In this document: one piece after another, positions 48,322 through 51,047 of the stretch | Layout: each line of letters starts with the position of its first letter | Position numbering within the stretch: the first letter of the stretch is position 1 | Assembly: GCA_016207825.1 (NCBI GenBank) | Contig: JACQZI010000025.1 | Location: forward strand, 1-51,047 | Length of the DNA stretch: 51,047 nt | Direction: 5' to 3' | Source of the DNA: Planctomycetota bacterium | GTDB taxonomy: Bacteria > Planctomycetota > MHYJ01 > JACQXL01 > JACQZI01 | The notes under the pieces: generated by a model | What the model was told of the DNA's origin: nothing | What the model saw: the letters and a program-made list of their open reading frames with translations, nothing else | Databases searched by the model: none | Program-made: the position numbers and the translations under genes

Positions 48322-49169
48322 GCATCAAAGAATTAGGCACTTATGCGAAAAACACCTGGTGCCCGGGTTGCGGGAACTTTGCCATCCTGAATACCATAAA
48401 GATGGTCCTGGATGAGCTAAAGGCGGAAACCGGCTCCTTGCAAAACGTGGTTATGATTTCAGGAATCGGATGCCATGCCAAGATTGTTGATTACGTTAAT
48501 GTGAATAGCTTCTATTCCATTCACGGAAGGGTGGTCCCGGTAGCAGAAGGGATTAAGCTCGCCAATCCCGGCCTAAAAGTAATCGGCTTTGCGGGCGATG
48601 GCGATGCCTACGGAGAAGGGCTGGAGCATCTCCTCTTCGCCGCCAAGCGCAATATTGATATCACCATGATAATCCATAATAACCGGGTTTACGGGCTGAC
48701 CACCGGGCAATACACCCCGACCTCTCCTTTGGGCTTTAAAGGGCGCTCCACCCCGTTCGGCACCATGGAAAAGCCGATTAATCCTTTGGAGATAATGCTC
48801 TCAAGCGGCGCCACCTTCATCGCGCGCGGCTATTCCAATAAAATGGACCTGCTCAAAGACACCATGAAGCAGGCGATAATGCATAAAGGATTTTCTGTCG
48901 TAGACGTCCTGCAGGTCTGCGCCACCTTTTATAATATGTATGATTATTATAATAGCAAGACTTACGAACTGTTTAATCATAAACCTGATGATTATGCATC
49001 TGCGCTTGCCAAGATAAGGGAATGGGATTACAATTCGGATTCACCGATTGGCTTGGGCGTATTTTATAAGAAAGAAGAGCCGGTGTTTGATGATAAATTC
49101 CGGATGGTTTCTCCGGAAAAGCCGGATCGGCAAACCCGTATAAATGAATTGTTAAAGGAGTCTATATAA
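48318..49169 (+). CDS. korB: 2-oxoacid:ferredoxin oxidoreductase, beta subunit
   Basis: 283 aa, overlapping KorA by ATGA. Iron-sulfur and thiamine diphosphate motifs: WCPGCGNF, SGIGCHAK, GFAGDGDAYGEGLEHLL and IIHNNRVYGLTTGQ with the TSPLG loop. With KorA it completes the two-subunit enzyme. No ferredoxin gene is next to it. Confidence 0.95.
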   Translation: MSIKELGTYAKNTWCPGCGNFAILNTIKMVLDELKAETGSLQNVVMISGIGCHAKIVDYVNVNSFYSIHGRVVPVAEGIKLANPGLKVIGFAGDGDAYGEGLEHLLFAAKRNIDITMIIHNNRVYGLTTGQYTPTSPLGFKGRSTPFGTMEKPINPLEIMLSSGATFIARGYSNKMDLLKDTMKQAIMHKGFSVVDVLQVCATFYNMYDYYNSKTYELFNHKPDDYASALAKIREWDYNSDSPIGLGVFYKKEEPVFDDKFRMVSPEKPDRQTRINELLKESI

Positions 49170-49182
49170 TTTACAAGAGAAT

Positions 49183-49318
49183 GAACACGAATATAGCGAA
49201 TAAGAACAAATAGCACGAATAGCATTAAACGCAATGGAAAAACAATTATTAGTGCGATTTCCGCCATAGGCGGACCTGCCTCCGGCATGGCGGCTTTATT
49301 CGTGTCGTTCGTGTTAAC
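49183..49318. mobile_element. Inverted-repeat element between korB and rubredoxin
   Basis: The left end (49183-49204) reads GAACACGAATATAGCGAATA. The right end (49294-49318) inverts it imperfectly. The interior holds a palindrome CCGCCAT...ATGGCGG (49261-49293) with CCTGCC. This has the layout of a non-autonomous repeat of the ACACGAAT class rather than a gene. Confidence 0.5.
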
Positions 49319-49338
49319 TGATTTGATTGGAGTTTGTT

Positions 49339-49500
49339 ATGGAAAAATATAAGTGCACCGTATGCGGGTATCTTTACGACCCGGAAAAAGGAGACCCGGG
49401 AGCAGGCGTTGAGCCCGGCACCCCTTTTGACAAATTGCCCGAGGAATGGACCTGCCCGGTATGCGGAGCGGATAAATCTTATTTCGAAAAAGACGGTTAG
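49339..49500 (+). CDS. Rubredoxin
   Basis: 53 aa from ATG 49339, seven bases after GGAG. Two CxxC knuckles hold one iron: [12 protein letters not shown] and [11 protein letters not shown], with normal 53-residue length. It is the expected electron carrier for superoxide reductase and the flavodiiron protein upstream. It lies after a repeat element, so it may have its own transcript. Confidence 0.96.
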   Translation: MEKYKCTVCGYLYDPEKGDPGAGVEPGTPFDKLPEEWTCPVCGADKSYFEKDG

Positions 49501-49592
49501 AATTCTATTGCCGAGCCGATATATAAGACCAGCGCGATGGCAATGATGTGAAGTATCGCCCAGTCGATTGTCCCTATTCTAAATTTAGCCAT
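49497..49592 (-). CDS. Small single-helix membrane protein, 31 aa
   Basis: ATG at 49592, stop at 49499-49497, overlapping the rubredoxin stop tail to tail. The peptide [20 protein letters not shown] continues into a second half ending GSAIEF; about 20 residues form one membrane helix. No good ribosome site. It follows the 165-aa membrane protein gene on the same strand. Confidence 0.4.
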   Translation of the reverse strand: MAKFRIGTIDWAILHIIAIALVLYIGSAIEF

Positions 49593-49603
49593 AATCTTTT
49601 AAA

Positions 49604-49645
49604 CCACAGATTACACAGATAATATTTTTCTGTGTGTTTTGGTGG
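49604..49645. terminator. Inverted repeat downstream of the minus-strand membrane gene
   Basis: CCACAGATTACACAG pairs imperfectly with CTGTGTGTTTTGGTGG, a loop of about 11 bases between. It sits just after the 49646 stop on the minus strand. It also resembles dispersed CACAGATT-type repeats. Confidence 0.4.
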
Positions 49646-50143
49646 CTATAAGAATTTTACTCCGATTGCATAAACAGCCGCGATTGCCGCAAGATGTATT
49701 ATCCACCAGCCCAAATTTGGATACCGCGGGAAACTGAAACGCAAGGGCTGGTCTTTTTCCAAATCCGTATATTCCAAATCAAAGAGCGCCTTGCCCAGCG
49801 AGAACTTGGCGATTAATATCAGGATATCGGCCAGGGTGGTTTCAAAAACCAAAGAGTAAAAAGAAAGTCCTTTAGGCGGATGGTCAAATGAATAATGCGA
49901 CATGAAGATAATGCCAAAGATGACGGTAAAACCGTTTAAAAGGTAACCTGCGGTGAGTGTTTTCCTGTTAAGGAAAAGCCAGGGGACGATGACGAAATTG
50001 AATATGCCGATAAAAAACGGGATATAATCAGCCGTGTCTTCCGGTGATGGGGTATGGACGCGGTAATGGAGTAGCCACCCGCCCAGCGAAACGAAGAACA
50101 GCCCGAAAGCCAGCATGAGTTTGATATTCTGTTTCTTGGTCAT
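49646..50143 (-). CDS. Membrane protein of unknown function, 165 aa
   Basis: Five hydrophobic stretches (LMLAFGLFFVSLGGWLL; IPFFIGIFNFVIVPWLFL; LLNGFTVIFGIIFM; TLADILILIAKFSLG; IIHLAAIAAVYAIGVKFL). A short charged loop (DLEYTDLEKDQPL) lies before the last helix. No family recognised. The ATG follows the -10 box by six bases, so the message should be leaderless. Confidence 0.75.
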   Translation of the reverse strand: MTKKQNIKLMLAFGLFFVSLGGWLLHYRVHTPSPEDTADYIPFFIGIFNFVIVPWLFLNRKTLTAGYLLNGFTVIFGIIFMSHYSFDHPPKGLSFYSLVFETTLADILILIAKFSLGKALFDLEYTDLEKDQPLRFSFPRYPNLGWWIIHLAAIAAVYAIGVKFL

Positions 50144-50149
50144 TAAAGA

Positions 50150-50178
50150 ATAGTAACATTTACGCTTATTATTGTCAA
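50150..50178 (-). promoter_or_regulatory. Sigma-70 promoter, second predicted leaderless transcript
   Basis: Minus strand TTGACA (50178-50173), 17-base spacer, TACTAT (50155-50150), then six bases to the ATG at 50143. Transcription should start on or next to the start codon. Confidence 0.7.
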
Positions 50179-50241
50179 TAATCTCTCGCGAAAAAGATTG
50201 AATGAAGACGAAGAAAAATGGGCAGATAATAAAGATTATAC

Positions 50242-50270
50242 TTGACAGTAATATACCAAGTTTCTATAAT
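50242..50270 (+). promoter_or_regulatory. Sigma-70 promoter of the right-edge surface gene
   Basis: TTGACA (50242-50247), 17-base spacer, TATAAT (50265-50270): full consensus. The leader to the ATG at 50317 is about 40 nt and holds AAGGAGG at 50304-50310. Confidence 0.8.
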
Positions 50271-50316
50271 CCTATTCTAACGAATAATTCATCTACATAC
50301 TATAAGGAGGCTTTAT

Positions 50317-51047
50317 ATGCGCAGAGCTAAAAGGACAACCATCGGCATTGCCCTATTAATATGTATAGCCACCGTAAACCTTGCCTTTGCCGACCCAACC
50401 ATTTCCACTGATTCTTTGCCTGATGCCCTGCTCAATACTTCATACAACACTACAGTAAATGCGAATGGAGGAACTCAATTTAGCGCCACGGTGGTTGACG
50501 GAGAATACGGCGATTGGGGCGCGGGTTCGGGCTATCAATGGACACTCTCCGCCGGTGCTTTGCCTGCCGGGATGAATCTCCAAACCACCAACCCGAACGG
50601 CACAGGTGATTTTGAATGGTATGACCAGGGCTATAATTATTATACCGCGCGTTTGCCCGGCCAGATAAAAATAGTCGGCTCGCCCACCCAGACCGGAGTT
50701 GTCACTTTCACCTTGACCGCCCACTGTTTCGGCGGGGCAAATGTAAGCAAACAGTTTACCATTACCGTCGGCACCAACCAGTTGAATATTACCACCGCCT
50801 CTTTACCGCCCAACGATATAAATTATGCCTATAGCGCAACAGTAAACGCAACCGGCGGCACCACTCCTTACATCTGGTCAATCACAAACGGGAGCCTGCC
50901 TGCCGGATTATCCTTGAATTCTTCTGCCGGAGTAATCGCCGGAACTCCAACGGCTTCCGGCACATCGAACTTTACCGTCCAGGTAACTTCTAACGACAGC
51001 CAAACCGCAACCAAGGCTTTATCCATTTATATCGCGCCGACCATTTC
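50317..51047 (+). CDS. Ig-repeat (putative Ig/He_PIG-like) surface protein, partial
   Basis: 243 codons to the right edge, no stop. AAGGAGG six bases before ATG. Signal peptide ends LAFADPT. Then repeated putative-Ig domains: LPDALLNTSYNTTVNANGGT, ALPAGMNLQ, GSPTQTGVVTF, and again LPPNDINYAYSATVNATGGT, SLPAGLSLNSSAGVIAGTPT. Such repeats form secreted adhesive rods. Domain style resembles the left-edge protein and the protease. Full length and any C-terminal tail lie beyond the window. Confidence 0.85.
   Translation, partial: MRRAKRTTIGIALLICIATVNLAFADPTISTDSLPDALLNTSYNTTVNANGGTQFSATVVDGEYGDWGAGSGYQWTLSAGALPAGMNLQTTNPNGTGDFEWYDQGYNYYTARLPGQIKIVGSPTQTGVVTFTLTAHCFGGANVSKQFTITVGTNQLNITTASLPPNDINYAYSATVNATGGTTPYIWSITNGSLPAGLSLNSSAGVIAGTPTASGTSNFTVQVTSNDSQTATKALSIYIAPTI

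Noticed and set aside
1-51047. tRNA, rRNA, integrase, transposase or prophage genes
   Set aside because: None was recognisable by eye on either strand; only small repeat-like elements were seen.

Overview
The window looks like chromosomal DNA of a Gram-negative, mainly anaerobic bacterium. Signs are outer-membrane and lipoprotein signals, a two-subunit 2-oxoacid:ferredoxin oxidoreductase, superoxide reductase, flavodiiron protein and rubredoxin, with no respiratory oxidase in view. Three large exported proteins share a Cys-Gly / Gly-Pro-Glu / hydrophobic / basic C-terminal tail, and sigma-54 promoters are common. A planctomycete or a related lineage is a reasonable guess, but the sequence alone does not settle the taxon. 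No rRNA, tRNA, CRISPR array, phage or transposase gene was seen.

Layout. (1) 1-5959, minus strand: a partial kelch-like surface protein running off the left edge, a sigma-54 activator with TPR repeats instead of a receiver domain, and a membrane PAS-GAF-GGDEF cyclase. (2) 6.2-9.4 kb: a tetra-YHS lipoprotein, an outer-membrane porin-like protein and a ferritin-like lipoprotein. (3) 9.8-22.6 kb: about twenty co-directional genes opening with a small winged-helix protein and a Cys-rich mini-protein, then a PAS-GGDEF cyclase, STAS protein, hydrolases, thiol peroxidase, hemerythrin, two phosphoribosyltransferases, VOC proteins, pirin and a type III polyketide synthase. (4) 23-33.7 kb: two giant tandem multicopper oxidases and an M6 metalloprotease. 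(5) 33.8-34.3 kb: a 22-bp tandem repeat. (6) 34.4-49.2 kb: a co-directional stress and anaerobic redox block with a ferritin-like protein, two Hsp20s, superoxide reductase, flavodiiron protein, Usp, WrbA, transglutaminase, PAS-GGDEF, rubrerythrin-like protein, thioredoxin reductase, thioredoxin, CcdA, TlpA and KorAB. (7) 49.2-51 kb: rubredoxin, two small membrane proteins on the minus strand and the start of an Ig-repeat surface protein.

The main discovery is regulatory. Blocks 2, 3, 4 and 6 each start behind an almost identical sigma-54 promoter (TTGGCAC, ten bases between GG and GC, TTGCTT). Each promoter is preceded by paired TGTYTCATT...AATGAGACA palindromes. The promoter-proximal palindrome starts 117, 117, 118 and 117 bp before the -24 GG. 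The upstream palindrome starts 223, 232, 214 and 211 bp before it, roughly whole helical turns apart. A fifth matching promoter drives the left-edge surface gene but lacks these palindromes. The only sigma-54 activator in the window lies between that promoter and the first palindrome cluster. It has a TPR-rich sensor half and appears to be made from a leaderless sigma-70 transcript. I infer one dedicated sigma-54 regulon that switches on metal and oxygen defence: envelope iron/copper proteins, extracellular oxidases, reductive O2/superoxide removal, chaperones and thiol repair. That the neighbouring activator binds the palindromes is inference.
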